A DNA stretch of 64,000 nt. Origin: Sphingobacterium sp. CZ-2. Lineage in GTDB: Bacteria; Bacteroidota; Bacteroidia; Sphingobacteriales; Sphingobacteriaceae. Each line of letters begins with the position of its first letter. Position 1 is the stretch's first letter. The stretch is from assembly GCF_004526235.1 (NCBI RefSeq), contig NZ_CP038159.1:3286001-3350000 (forward strand). The letters are read 5' to 3'. The translations under genes and the position numbers were made by a program. The notes under the pieces are model-generated. The model did no database searches and was not told the origin of the DNA. It was given only the letters and a program-made list of their open reading frames with translations. Below, piece by piece: positions 43,011 to 51,087 of this stretch.

Positions 43011-43958
43011 TTAGGCCGCTTTTGCGATGTAGCCCTTTCCAGATTTTGCGATGGCGAATGCCTGTTTGATCAGTTTGTTCACCACTGCTATGATTGCGAC
43101 CTTGTAGGGTTTTCCCTTTTCCATCAACCTCCCATAAAGCCCGCTGCAGGCGGTGTTGCTCCTGATGGCGGATATTGCCGCCATGTACAGCACCTTTCTG
43201 ACCTGGCCCATCCCCATCTTGCAGATATGTCCCTTTCCCCTTACACTGCTGCCGGACTCGAATATCCTGGGCGCCAGTCCGAAATAGGATATCAGCTGCC
43301 TGTACCCCTCGAACCGACTGAAACCGTCCGTCAGGATGATAAGCAGTGCTGCGCTGCGTGGCCCTATTCCGGGTATGCTCCGCAGGTTCGCATTGAGTTC
43401 CCCGTAATTCTCCATGATGATCTGCTGGACCTGCCTTTCATGTTCATTGATGTCCTGATCATAACGTTTGATCCCTTCCTCTATGGTCTTCCTGAGCGTG
43501 GGTTCCAGTGTTCCCGCATGTTCATATGCATGGAGCCTGTTCGTTAGCATGGTCCTGCATTCCTTCTGTCCCTTGATATAGCCTTCCAGGTTCCTGATCC
43601 TCAGCACATGTTCCTCCGGCAGCCTCCATTGGGCAGGTTCCGTCATGCTGGTGAACTTGGCGATGAGCTGGGCATCCTTCCTGTCGGTCTTGGTCCTGGC
43701 CAGGGTCATCTGGGAAAAACGCCTGATGACAAGGGGGTTGATGACCGAGACCCGTTCATCCCTCTCCCAGAGGAACTTTGCCAGCCGGAAGTAATAGGGA
43801 CCGGTGGCCTCCATCGCTATATGGCTGCCGTGCATGTGGCCCAGGGCCTCCACAAAACCCGCTTCGTCGTTACTGAAACGACCCTTAAAAACCTCTTTCT
43901 GTCCCGATTGGACAGAAATGTCAAAATAATCCTTTGAACAATCAATACCTGTTACCAT
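43011..43958 (-). CDS. IS110-family transposase (RNA-guided recombinase)
   Basis: A 315-residue recombinase with both family domains. The DEDD RuvC-like domain shows Asp in VTGIDCSKDYFD, Glu in IAMEATGPYY and the Asp pair in RTKTDRKDAQ. The Transposase_20 domain shows LRSIPGIGPRSAALLI, and the catalytic serine is probably in ESGSSVRGKGHI (about residue 240). IS110 enzymes recombine target and donor DNA under the direction of a bridge RNA from the element's own end. I chose the ATG at 43958 over a TTG at 44009, which would run into the RNA structure. The gene is richer in G and C than the flanking chromosome. Confidence 0.9.
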   Translation of the reverse strand: MVTGIDCSKDYFDISVQSGQKEVFKGRFSNDEAGFVEALGHMHGSHIAMEATGPYYFRLAKFLWERDERVSVINPLVIRRFSQMTLARTKTDRKDAQLIAKFTSMTEPAQWRLPEEHVLRIRNLEGYIKGQKECRTMLTNRLHAYEHAGTLEPTLRKTIEEGIKRYDQDINEHERQVQQIIMENYGELNANLRSIPGIGPRSAALLIILTDGFSRFEGYRQLISYFGLAPRIFESGSSVRGKGHICKMGMGQVRKVLYMAAISAIRSNTACSGLYGRLMEKGKPYKVAIIAVVNKLIKQAFAIAKSGKGYIAKAA

Positions 43959-43993
43959 CTTTGTATACCATTTTTGTGGATTACAGCAGCTCT

Positions 43994-44135
43994 TATCATA
44001 ACTTATCAATCGTAAAAACAGGCTCCTGGCCTAATGAACTGTCCAAGTTTATGATAGGAATAAGAGAGGGGGATTAACATTGCGAAGGGTCTCTCAAGGA
44101 CCAATGACGATTAAAAATCTTACTCCCTATCTCGC
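43994..44135 (-). ncRNA. Bridge RNA of IS110 element 2
   Basis: Read on the minus strand (5' at high coordinates). First stem-loop: stem 44131-44119 with 44064-44053; left target guide CGTCATTG (in 44109-44101), a GGTC/GACC mini-stem, right target guide TCGCAATG (in 44088-44078). Together they spell the REP-like target CGTCATTGCGA. Second stem-loop: stem 44056-44045 with 44004-43994 (eleven pairs, one bulge); left donor guide ACAGTTCATT (44042-44033), identical to the right IS end plus junction (42963-42954 on the same strand); an AGGC/GCCT hairpin (44032-44020); right donor guide TTACGAT (44015-44009), complementary to the left IS terminus ATCGTAA. The order and strand sense match known IS110 bridge RNAs. 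The RNA ends are not determined. Confidence 0.8.
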
Positions 44136-44204
44136 TGTATCCTAAATGAAATACAAAATTATATTCTGTTTCTTTAATTCCTATAACTTCCCTACAAACT
44201 TACG

Positions 44205-44232
44205 ATGACGGAGAAAGTTTCGCAATGACGGG
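44205..44232. repeat. REP-like remnant F, beyond IS110 element 2
   Basis: ATGACGG at 44205-44211 is the displaced end of copy C. One more arm follows, TTTCGCAATGACGG at 44218-44231. The trailing extra arm matches the habit of copies A and B, which also end in additional right arms. Confidence 0.75.
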
Positions 44233-44262
44233 GAAAGGTCTATCGTCTAATATCTATCATCT
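44233..44262 (-). repeat. 30-base inverted repeat around IS110 element 2, right copy
   Basis: The reverse complement matches 42681-42710 at 28 of 30 positions. It is followed by further TATCTA-type simple repeats up to the TelA gene end. Confidence 0.85.
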
Positions 44263-44282
44263 AATATCTATTATCTACAATC

Positions 44283-45389
44283 TTAGTTTATCAACTTCGT
44301 TTCATCCGATGATTTCAATATATGGTTTTTGAGTTCTGTTTCGGCTTGTAATAGCTCTTGTTCAGCGACCTTACGTTTTTCACGGCCATCTTTTTGGATA
44401 CGCAACACCTCTTCGATCGTCGTAATGATATCCGTATTGGCTTTTTTGATGGTATCCATATCAATAATACCCCTTTCGGTTTCCTTCGCTACATTGATGG
44501 TAGCTTCTTTCAGCATTTCCGAATTCCTCTTCAATAACTCGTTGGTAGCATCCGTTACTGCTCGTTGAGCTTCCAAAGCGCTTTGCGCATGGGCAATCCC
44601 TAAGGTCAAGACCATCTGATTTTTCCATAGCGGTAGGGTATTTACAATACTCGATTGGATCTTCTCCATCAAGGAACTGCTGTTGCTCTGGATCATACGG
44701 ATCTGCGGAGCGGTTTGAAGAACAACCATTCTGGTCAGTTTCAGATCATGCACCTTACGCTCAAAACGCACAACATGTTGCTCCAGATCTTTGTATTCCT
44801 GGATCTTGTGCTGATCGCCTGTGGCTTCAGCTTCTGATTTCAATGCCGGTAAGGTATGGTTGATCACTTCATCCAACTTCTCCTCCCCTGCTTTGATATG
44901 CAAGGAAAGGTCCTTGAAATATTGTTGGTTCTGTACAAAAAGCTTGTCAAAGATGTTCACATCCTTCGCCAGGTTTTTATAATGCCCTTCCAATTTCAAT
45001 TCAATATTATGGATATTGGTCTCTACCGATGAATATTCCGTACGCATGCGGCCAATCTTTTTCTTGATGTTATCAAAGAAAGGCAACAAGGGTTTTTTAT
45101 TCATTTTTTCGTCGAATCCTCGGATCTCCGAACGCAGATTGACTAGAATATCCTCTGCACCACCCAAGTCTTTTGTGCGCACCTGTTTCAGAATCTCATT
45201 CGAGAAATTGCTCACATTACTTTGGGTTCCCACACCGAACTGAATAATATCTGTAGTCGATTTCAGGTTGATCTTATCTTTATATTGTTGGATCAGGGCC
45301 TTTTCTTCCTCCGTGAAGTTCACTTGGATTTCCGCAGGTTTATTCTTCTCCTGATCATCATTTAAATGTGTCAAATCTAGATTTGCCAT
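44283..45389 (-). CDS. TelA-family protein (toxic anion resistance family)
   Basis: A 368-residue, largely alpha-helical cytoplasmic protein without membrane segments. It matches the TelA/KlaA family (tellurite or toxic anion resistance), recognisable from LIQQYKDKINLKSTTDIIQFG near the N-terminus, the helical core and LPLWKNQMVLTLGIAHAQSA near residue 270. The real biochemical role of the family is uncertain, and tellurite resistance is known for few members. It follows the XpaC-like gene by six bases in the same direction, a pairing also found in Bacillus. Confidence 0.83.
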   Translation of the reverse strand: MANLDLTHLNDDQEKNKPAEIQVNFTEEEKALIQQYKDKINLKSTTDIIQFGVGTQSNVSNFSNEILKQVRTKDLGGAEDILVNLRSEIRGFDEKMNKKPLLPFFDNIKKKIGRMRTEYSSVETNIHNIELKLEGHYKNLAKDVNIFDKLFVQNQQYFKDLSLHIKAGEEKLDEVINHTLPALKSEAEATGDQHKIQEYKDLEQHVVRFERKVHDLKLTRMVVLQTAPQIRMIQSNSSSLMEKIQSSIVNTLPLWKNQMVLTLGIAHAQSALEAQRAVTDATNELLKRNSEMLKEATINVAKETERGIIDMDTIKKANTDIITTIEEVLRIQKDGREKRKVAEQELLQAETELKNHILKSSDETKLIN

Positions 45390-45395
45390 AATTTC

Positions 45396-46181
45396 TTAAT
45401 CTTTTAAAAGGTTTCTACTTTTTAATGTCTGTAAATACACGTCGCTCTCTGCGGAAACATCCAACAAGCCCATCTTGAACTGATTGGTCACTTCCTGTTC
45501 GATGGCCACCGCAGCCTGACGTATCACCGCTTCCAACTTCTGCTTGGACTCGGATGTGATGGTATTATTCAAGCGTGCATTCTCCAACTCATCATACTGC
45601 ATCAATACGTTCACCACCGTGGAGTGTCGCACCAAGAATTTCTCTGCCTCCCGTTTGTCTTTCTTTTCCAATAATTGGAACAGACGGAGGATATTGTCGA
45701 TATCTTTTTGGATATTTCTATTTTCGATTTCCTTGCGCCAATGAAGTAGGCGTTCCACAAATAACTGCGGGGTATCGATGCTAGGTGCCGCTATTTCCAA
45801 TCGCTTTTGGGAATCTATGCTGGAGATCCAATACAGATCCCTTACTTCTCCCAATTCCAACCGTTGTAGGTAAGGTTTCGCCTGGTTCAATAACAACCCA
45901 TTACCTACCACATAGGTAAGTACCGATCCTCCCAATGTAAGGAACATCGCCTGACTCAACGCACCAAAGAAATAAAAAAAGGAAACCATGAGCGCCAGCT
46001 CCACAGCCAGAAGAACCCAGGAAGTGATGTACCAAGAACGTACCTTCGCACGTCTTGCCTGATTCATCATCACCAAAGGGGTAATGTGTATAGGAAAAGG
46101 TAGAAACATAACGACGGATAATACAGTCCATACCATTTGTCTAATCTCCCAAGTCCTACTTTTTTTCGTTGCCCAACCCAT
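45396..46181 (-). CDS. XpaC-like membrane protein, partner of TelA
   Basis: A 261-residue protein. The first 105 residues hold three hydrophobic segments (MVWTVLSVVMFLPFPIHITP, YITSWVLLAVELALMVSFF and MFLTLGGSVLTYVVGNGLLL), and the rest is a soluble helical domain with QKDIDNILRLFQLLEKKDKR. This resembles the XpaC family (named for hydrolysis of an indolyl phosphate substrate), whose biochemical role is unclear. The call rests on this shape and on its position directly before telA, as in Bacillus subtilis xpaC-yaaN. An alternative is an unrelated membrane protein. Confidence 0.55.
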   Translation of the reverse strand: MGWATKKSRTWEIRQMVWTVLSVVMFLPFPIHITPLVMMNQARRAKVRSWYITSWVLLAVELALMVSFFYFFGALSQAMFLTLGGSVLTYVVGNGLLLNQAKPYLQRLELGEVRDLYWISSIDSQKRLEIAAPSIDTPQLFVERLLHWRKEIENRNIQKDIDNILRLFQLLEKKDKREAEKFLVRHSTVVNVLMQYDELENARLNNTITSESKQKLEAVIRQAAVAIEQEVTNQFKMGLLDVSAESDVYLQTLKSRNLLKD

Positions 46182-46279
46182 TCTCTAAATTTAATTATTT
46201 TTATAAAAATACACCAATTCTTATTCCATTCGTACATAAGAAAGTAAAAACTAGGTAATTGTACGCTTTTTGACTGCCA

Positions 46280-47806
46280 TTACGTCATTTTTATCGGTGA
46301 AAACACCCCCTCTTCGTCTTGGATTTTCAAAATTTGTATGGTGACTTCGTAAGTTGTGGCCTTTTCCCATCGTGCAACCAACCAAGCAATGAAGCTGAGA
46401 TTAAACAGATCGCTGTTTTCTTCCAATGCTAATAAAGCGTAGACTTTCTGTTGGAAAGATTCTTTATGGACAACACTTGGATGGGTAAAGAAGTTTTCCA
46501 AAAGGGAGACATAGTCTAGGACCTTTTCTTCTTTCGTTTGTAAAAGATAATTGCGATAGCGTCTTCGGAAGCTTTTTATTCGCGCACTGGCCAAATCCGT
46601 CTCTTCAAATTCTCCATAAACCAGGATCTCCAACAGACTCTTTCGGATACTCCACAACATCCCCATTTTCTTTTCCAACCAGGCATCCGAATGATGGAAA
46701 CGGAGGAGACCTGCCCGCGCTTGCCGATCGTGATGTTGGGTCTGGAACATGACCAAACAGATCTGCAGATCATAAGCATCTTCCATTTTCACGTTTTTAC
46801 CAACTTGTTTTAGGGCATGGCCGAGTGTCTCTAAGGCTTGGGTTGGATGACCTGAAAAATGGAGGTTTAAAGCATATAACAATTGCTGCCGGTAATAGAA
46901 CTGATTCCAATAATCGGGATGGTCGGATAGTATGCTGGAAATTTGGTCCAAAATTGCTGTGCTTTTTGCATAGTTTCGGTTCCTGAAATTGAAATTGGCC
47001 AAGTAATACAGGATGTAGATTTTGTAATACATATGGATGGAGGATTCCTCCTTTTTGCGTTCTATGAATTGATAACTGCGGCTTACATATTTTTCCACCA
47101 ATTTAAAGTTCTGATTGATGGCAGCATATTCATTGGCCAGGTACAGGACCTGGTAGAGCGATTTATAATTCATGAAATCCAGCATGGAAATCTTGTATTT
47201 CTGGATGGTTTCGGCAATAAACTGGGTCAGATCGATTACTTTTCCTTTGAGCTGTATGTCGATCAGTTCCTTTCGGAGTTGTGCATAGGCCAATTGCATC
47301 TTGGCCTCCCGTTGAATCTGGGTCTGGTTCCAAATAAATCTTTTGGATAGTTCTTCGAGATCGATGGTATCGTTCAGGTGTGCAAACTGGAGTTTCAGCA
47401 ACAGGATTTCCTGAAGCAGGTTGTATTCTTCATTTTCGGTGGCAATCCGCTCCGCTTTATCCAGTGATCGGAATCCCAACTTGGTTAAATTATTCTCCAG
47501 CAGGTATCGGCCAACTACCAAATAGCGCAATAATTCATATACAGCCTGGTTAGCTCTTTCGAAAGTCCTTTGGGAAATAAATAAGAGCAGGCTATCATGT
47601 AATCTTTTCCGCAAAGCATGGTAAGAATCACGATTTTTCAGCTTCCCATACAACTTATTTATTGCATTTATATCATCAGTTTGTATCACCTCGAACAAGC
47701 GGATATTCTTCACATCTTGCCTCTTGTTTTTATGTTTTAAATAGGCTTTGAAATCAACTTTATCTTTGTCGTTCAAGAGGTTAATCAAATCCGATAATAC
47801 ATCCAT
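46280..47806 (-). CDS. Conserved hypothetical helical-repeat protein
   Basis: A 508-residue cytoplasmic protein, almost entirely predicted helix, with repeated aromatic and leucine positions such as YYKIYILYYLANFNFRNRNY and LLYALNLHFSGHPTQALETL that resemble a TPR-like solenoid. There is no signal peptide, membrane segment or catalytic motif. Proteins of this look and size are common in Bacteroidota and remain uncharacterised. It is divergent from the YiaA-like gene and separated from xpaC by about 100 bases. A scaffold role is possible but not supported further. Confidence 0.6.
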   Translation of the reverse strand: MDVLSDLINLLNDKDKVDFKAYLKHKNKRQDVKNIRLFEVIQTDDINAINKLYGKLKNRDSYHALRKRLHDSLLLFISQRTFERANQAVYELLRYLVVGRYLLENNLTKLGFRSLDKAERIATENEEYNLLQEILLLKLQFAHLNDTIDLEELSKRFIWNQTQIQREAKMQLAYAQLRKELIDIQLKGKVIDLTQFIAETIQKYKISMLDFMNYKSLYQVLYLANEYAAINQNFKLVEKYVSRSYQFIERKKEESSIHMYYKIYILYYLANFNFRNRNYAKSTAILDQISSILSDHPDYWNQFYYRQQLLYALNLHFSGHPTQALETLGHALKQVGKNVKMEDAYDLQICLVMFQTQHHDRQARAGLLRFHHSDAWLEKKMGMLWSIRKSLLEILVYGEFEETDLASARIKSFRRRYRNYLLQTKEEKVLDYVSLLENFFTHPSVVHKESFQQKVYALLALEENSDLFNLSFIAWLVARWEKATTYEVTIQILKIQDEEGVFSPIKMT

Positions 47807-47936
47807 AGTCCAATATTTTAAACCTAAATATAGTTAAAATAACAATTTATATCGTCAGTATTTTACGAAATGTAGCTTTAAAACTTTGGATATAGACCCC
47901 AAATTTGTCTCAGTATTAATCAAAAAACTAAAAAAA

Positions 47937-48398
47937 ATGGAACCGCTAAATCACAACACAGAAGAAAACAATCCCATCAAGAATGATGGAATAAGAAATC
48001 CATTCAAACCTACTGCTGCTTTTGTAGGCGCATCCTGGATGGCTTTATTGGTCGGATCGATAAGTTATTGCATTGGATTATGGAATGCCGATATGGAGTT
48101 GAACGAAAAGGGATATTACTTTACGATCCTCCTGTTCGGATTATTTGCAGTAATCTCCGTGCAGAAATCGGTACGCGATAGGGCCGAAGGTTTGGAAGTA
48201 ACCGAATTGTATTATGGCATCAGTTGGTTTGCAACGATCGCCGCCATCGTTCTCCTAATTGTAGGATTGTGGAACGCAGACCTTTTCCTGAGTGAGAAGG
48301 GGTTTTATGGCATGTCCTTTATGCTCAGCATATTTGCAGCCATAGCCGTTCAAAAAAACACCCGCGACGCGAAATTGTTTAAGGACAAAGATAATTAA
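47937..48398 (+). CDS. YiaA/YiaB-family inner membrane protein
   Basis: A 153-residue membrane protein with four hydrophobic segments arranged as two copies of the YiaAB two-helix unit. The repeat is clear: SYCIGLWNADMELNEKGYYF in the first half and LLIVGLWNADLFLSEKGFYG in the second. YiaA-type proteins have no known function beyond membrane location. I chose the ATG at 47937, as the TTG 51 bases upstream is unlikely. A good terminator follows. Confidence 0.86.
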   Translation: MEPLNHNTEENNPIKNDGIRNPFKPTAAFVGASWMALLVGSISYCIGLWNADMELNEKGYYFTILLFGLFAVISVQKSVRDRAEGLEVTELYYGISWFATIAAIVLLIVGLWNADLFLSEKGFYGMSFMLSIFAAIAVQKNTRDAKLFKDKDN

Positions 48399-48409
48399 CT
48401 TAGCGGTTA

Positions 48410-48447
48410 CCTTGGGGCATCTGCAGCGCAGGGCCCTGAGGTTTTTT
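48410..48447 (+). terminator. Rho-independent terminator after the YiaA-like gene
   Basis: CCTTGGGGC at 48410-48418 pairs with GCCCTGAGG at 48433-48441 (seven Watson-Crick pairs, one G-U pair, one mismatch), followed by six T. It separates the gene from the DUF2157 operon. Confidence 0.7.
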
Positions 48448-48486
48448 GCTAATTTTCTATTCGCATAATCTTACAACAAAGATATA

Positions 48487-49434
48487 ATGGAACGTAAGGA
48501 TATACATATCATCGCCCGAAACAGCAATATCCATCAGGAGAGCATCCAAAAGGCATTACAAGAAAAGGTTTTTCAGCCCAAAAACCATTGGGATGATTTT
48601 TTCCGGATCTCGATGATGGTCCTTGGAATAGGCTTTTTTGTTATCGGGCTGATTTTCTTTTTCGCCTATAATTGGCAGGATCTGCACAAATTCGCAAAAA
48701 TTGGAATCATTGAGGGTTTGATCATTTTGTTGATCATTGCCTACTTCAGGCTAAGGTTAGAACCACTTTTCAAGCAAATCATCTTATCGGGCAGTGCCTT
48801 ATTGGTCGGGGCCCTGTTTGCTGTATTTGGGCAGGTCTACCAAACAGGCGCCAATGCCTATGATTTCTTTTTGGCATGGACCTTATTCATTGCCCTTTGG
48901 ACTTTCGTGTCCAAATTTCCACCATTATGGATCATCTTCATCGCCTTGATCAACATCAGTTTTATCTTATATGTGGTACAGGTGGCCAACCATTGGTCCT
49001 GGCTTTATACCTATGGGGTATTAACCTTATTCAATGGCATGGTCTGTATGATCGCCATACTCCTAAATCTGACCGGAAGATGGGAAAAGATTCCAGCTTA
49101 TTTCATTCAGCTAACTGGGTTAGCGAGTATCGCGATGGCAACCATTGGTATCTGTTTGGGGATCTATAAATCGTATGATCCTAATTTCTATATCCTATTG
49201 GGCTTAACCGCCTACTTGTATGGGTTTGGAATATATCATGGGGTCAAGCACTATAACCTCTTTTTTCTCACGACCATTCCTTTTAGTTTGATCATCATGA
49301 TTTCTGCCAGCCTATTGAAGGCTTCGGAAACGGAAGAAATGGTCTTTGTGATCGGCCTATTCATTATTGTTTCCGTAACGGTATTGGTTAGGGCACTCCT
49401 ATCCTTTCAAAGAAAACACCGCTATGCAAAATAA
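48487..49434 (+). CDS. DUF2157 membrane protein
   Basis: A 315-residue membrane protein. A soluble N-terminal helix (about 35 residues) precedes about nine hydrophobic segments. GIGFFVIGLIFFFAYNW and FGQVYQTGANAYDFFLAWTL are the hallmark segments of DUF2157. It is the first of three overlapping genes with DUF4401 and GDYXXLXY proteins, a linkage repeatedly seen in bacteria. The ATG of the next gene lies 11 bases before its stop. Function is unknown; a membrane complex is the usual inference. Confidence 0.85.
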   Translation: MERKDIHIIARNSNIHQESIQKALQEKVFQPKNHWDDFFRISMMVLGIGFFVIGLIFFFAYNWQDLHKFAKIGIIEGLIILLIIAYFRLRLEPLFKQIILSGSALLVGALFAVFGQVYQTGANAYDFFLAWTLFIALWTFVSKFPPLWIIFIALINISFILYVVQVANHWSWLYTYGVLTLFNGMVCMIAILLNLTGRWEKIPAYFIQLTGLASIAMATIGICLGIYKSYDPNFYILLGLTAYLYGFGIYHGVKHYNLFFLTTIPFSLIIMISASLLKASETEEMVFVIGLFIIVSVTVLVRALLSFQRKHRYAK

Positions 49435-50497
49435 AGATCTCCTACAGGATAAATTGGATTATTTCCAATCCTTACAAGCTAAAGAAATAATTTTTAACAG
49501 CGAGCATTTGGCCCAAGCCTATGAAGATCAACGTCATGATCAATCCCTTGCGATCAAGATCTTCTCCGTATTGGGGGCGGTATTTGCCTGCGGCACATTT
49601 ACAGCCTTTTTGTTCATGATCAATTTTTTCCAGACCGCGTTTGGATTTATTGGAACAGGCATCGTTTTTCTTATTTCCGCATTTGTCATTGACAAAGTTG
49701 GCAAGCGCATCTTCCTGGACAGCATCAGCTTATGTTTGTTTTTATTAGGGATTGGATTGGTTGCTTTTGGATTTGACCGGTTGGATATACATGCTACCCT
49801 CGCTGCATTTTCTCTTTTTTTGATTTCCCTTGGTAGTATGGTCATTTCCCGTGGTTATATCATCAATTTTTCTGCAACCTTATTGGCGATCTGGTTTGGT
49901 TTTGCCCTATTTATGGATGGGGAAGATCAGGAATGGTTTTATGTACTGACTGGAATCTTGGGTCTACTCGCCACTTATTTCTTATGGAATGAGTCGAAGC
50001 TGATTAGTTTTTCTAAAGGGATGGCACATCGCTATCTGCCTATTCGAACCGCAGTTACCCTTGCTTTTTTGGTCGCACTGTATCCCGTATCTAGATTTAC
50101 TTCGTTAGATTATACAAGCGCATATCGAATTATCCTTTCCCTGGTCTTTATTGGGCTCATCCTCTATATCCTATCTGAAATTTTTCGTCGTATGGGTTAT
50201 GGGTCCAAGAAACAGCGACTTGGCATCCTGTTGGTATTGTTGTTTTGTTTAGCAAGCACCGTAATCTTCCCCGGTATTTCAGGAGCGCTGTTGATCAGTT
50301 TGATCTGTTTTCATATTCATTATAAAACTGGTTTTGTTGCTGGAATGATTGCTTTTCTGTATTACCTCGGACAGTATTATTATGATCTGGAGTTTACTTT
50401 ACTGTTTAAATCCTTACTCATGATGGGGTCTGGAATTCTGTTCCTTGCCCTATTTTTTATCACCCGTAAAAAATTGGAGAACCATGAAAAACTATAA
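49424..50497 (+). CDS. DUF4401 membrane protein
   Basis: A 357-residue membrane protein with a short cytoplasmic N-terminus and about ten hydrophobic segments, of the DUF4401 type (segments such as FSVLGAVFACGTFTAFLFMI and TFHYYLAQYYYDLE-like strings near the end). It overlaps DUF2157 by 11 bases at its start and the GDYXXLXY gene by 14 bases at its end, so translation of all three is probably coupled. Confidence 0.82.
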   Translation: MQNKDLLQDKLDYFQSLQAKEIIFNSEHLAQAYEDQRHDQSLAIKIFSVLGAVFACGTFTAFLFMINFFQTAFGFIGTGIVFLISAFVIDKVGKRIFLDSISLCLFLLGIGLVAFGFDRLDIHATLAAFSLFLISLGSMVISRGYIINFSATLLAIWFGFALFMDGEDQEWFYVLTGILGLLATYFLWNESKLISFSKGMAHRYLPIRTAVTLAFLVALYPVSRFTSLDYTSAYRIILSLVFIGLILYILSEIFRRMGYGSKKQRLGILLVLLFCLASTVIFPGISGALLISLICFHIHYKTGFVAGMIAFLYYLGQYYYDLEFTLLFKSLLMMGSGILFLALFFITRKKLENHEKL

Positions 50498-50969
50498 ATA
50501 TATCCTCATCTTAGTGAATCTGGCAGCATTGCTCATCTATTTTAATTTATCGGTCTTCAAGAAGGAAAAGATCTTGAAAGAAGGGCAATTGGTTCTTTTG
50601 AAATTGGCTCCTGTAGATCCTCGCTCATTAATGCAGGGCGATTATATGCGTTTGAATTATAAGATCAGCAATAAGGGATGGAACATGAATATTCCTAAAA
50701 GGGGCTACTGTATTGTCAAGTTGGACAAGGATGGAATTGGCCATTGGGAAAGGTTTCAGCCGGAAGTTTTACCCTTGGAAAAAGGGGAATATGCCTTGAA
50801 TTATACGATAGGTAATTTTTCCAATATCAATATCGGTGCAGAATCTTTTTTCTTTGAGGAAGGCCAAGCAGAACGGTATGAAAAAGCAGCCTATGGGGGA
50901 TTGCGTATAGATGGAAAAGGGAACAGTTTATTGGTCGGGCTGTATGATACCGACAGAAAAGAGCTGTAA
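50484..50969 (+). CDS. GDYXXLXY-domain protein
   Basis: A 161-residue protein with one N-terminal membrane anchor (ILILVNLAALLIYFNLSVF) and a periplasmic domain carrying the family signature GDYMRLNY at about residue 52, just after VDPRSLMQ. I chose the ATG at 50484 (MKNYKYI) because the longer frame lies wholly inside the DUF4401 gene. It is the third member of the DUF2157/DUF4401/GDYXXLXY unit. The biochemical role is unknown. Confidence 0.87.
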   Translation: MKNYKYILILVNLAALLIYFNLSVFKKEKILKEGQLVLLKLAPVDPRSLMQGDYMRLNYKISNKGWNMNIPKRGYCIVKLDKDGIGHWERFQPEVLPLEKGEYALNYTIGNFSNINIGAESFFFEEGQAERYEKAAYGGLRIDGKGNSLLVGLYDTDRKEL

Positions 50970-51087
50970 AAAAACCAATAAATTGGTATTTATCATTTCT
51001 TTATTGGCATTCGTCACAAAAATTTAGGGAAGCGTAAAGGGCATATTATACTTGCATAAGTAATTCAACGAATTTAAATCGAAGCTT

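Larger units (their letters stand above)
42959..44204 (-). mobile_element. IS110-family element 2, apparently complete
   Basis: About 1246 bases with one transposase gene on the minus strand, an upstream non-coding left end of about 246 bases and a right end of about 52 bases. The edges come from the repeat it interrupts: REP-like copy C stops at ATGA (42955-42958), and ATGA followed by CGG resumes at 44205-44211. Joining the flanks gives CTCGCAATGACGG, a normal arm end. The element has no inverted terminal repeats, as usual for IS110. Because the ATGA is present at both sides, the exact crossover point can only be placed within it. Confidence 0.82.
43959..44282. other. Gene-free stretch: IS110 left end with bridge RNA, REP remnant, short repeat
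   Basis: It holds the non-coding left end of IS110 element 2 up to 44204, the displaced end of REP-like copy C plus one degenerate arm (44205-44232), and the second 30-base inverted repeat with TATCTA-type simple sequence up to the TelA stop. There is no coding sequence. Confidence 0.8.

Noticed and set aside
44033..44042. The second AATGAACTGT copy (the first is at 42954-42963) as the right boundary or target duplication of IS110 element 2
   Set aside because: It would cut off most of the non-coding left end and would not restore the REP-like arm. It fits better as the left donor guide of the bridge RNA.
44283..45389. Claim of tellurite resistance from TelA
   Set aside because: The family name comes from a few plasmid cases, and no ter genes or metal-related context are present.
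50974..50987. ACCAAT/ATTGGT inverted repeat as terminator of the DUF2157 operon
   Set aside because: The stem is only six base pairs, AT-rich and without a T-run, so it is too weak to list.
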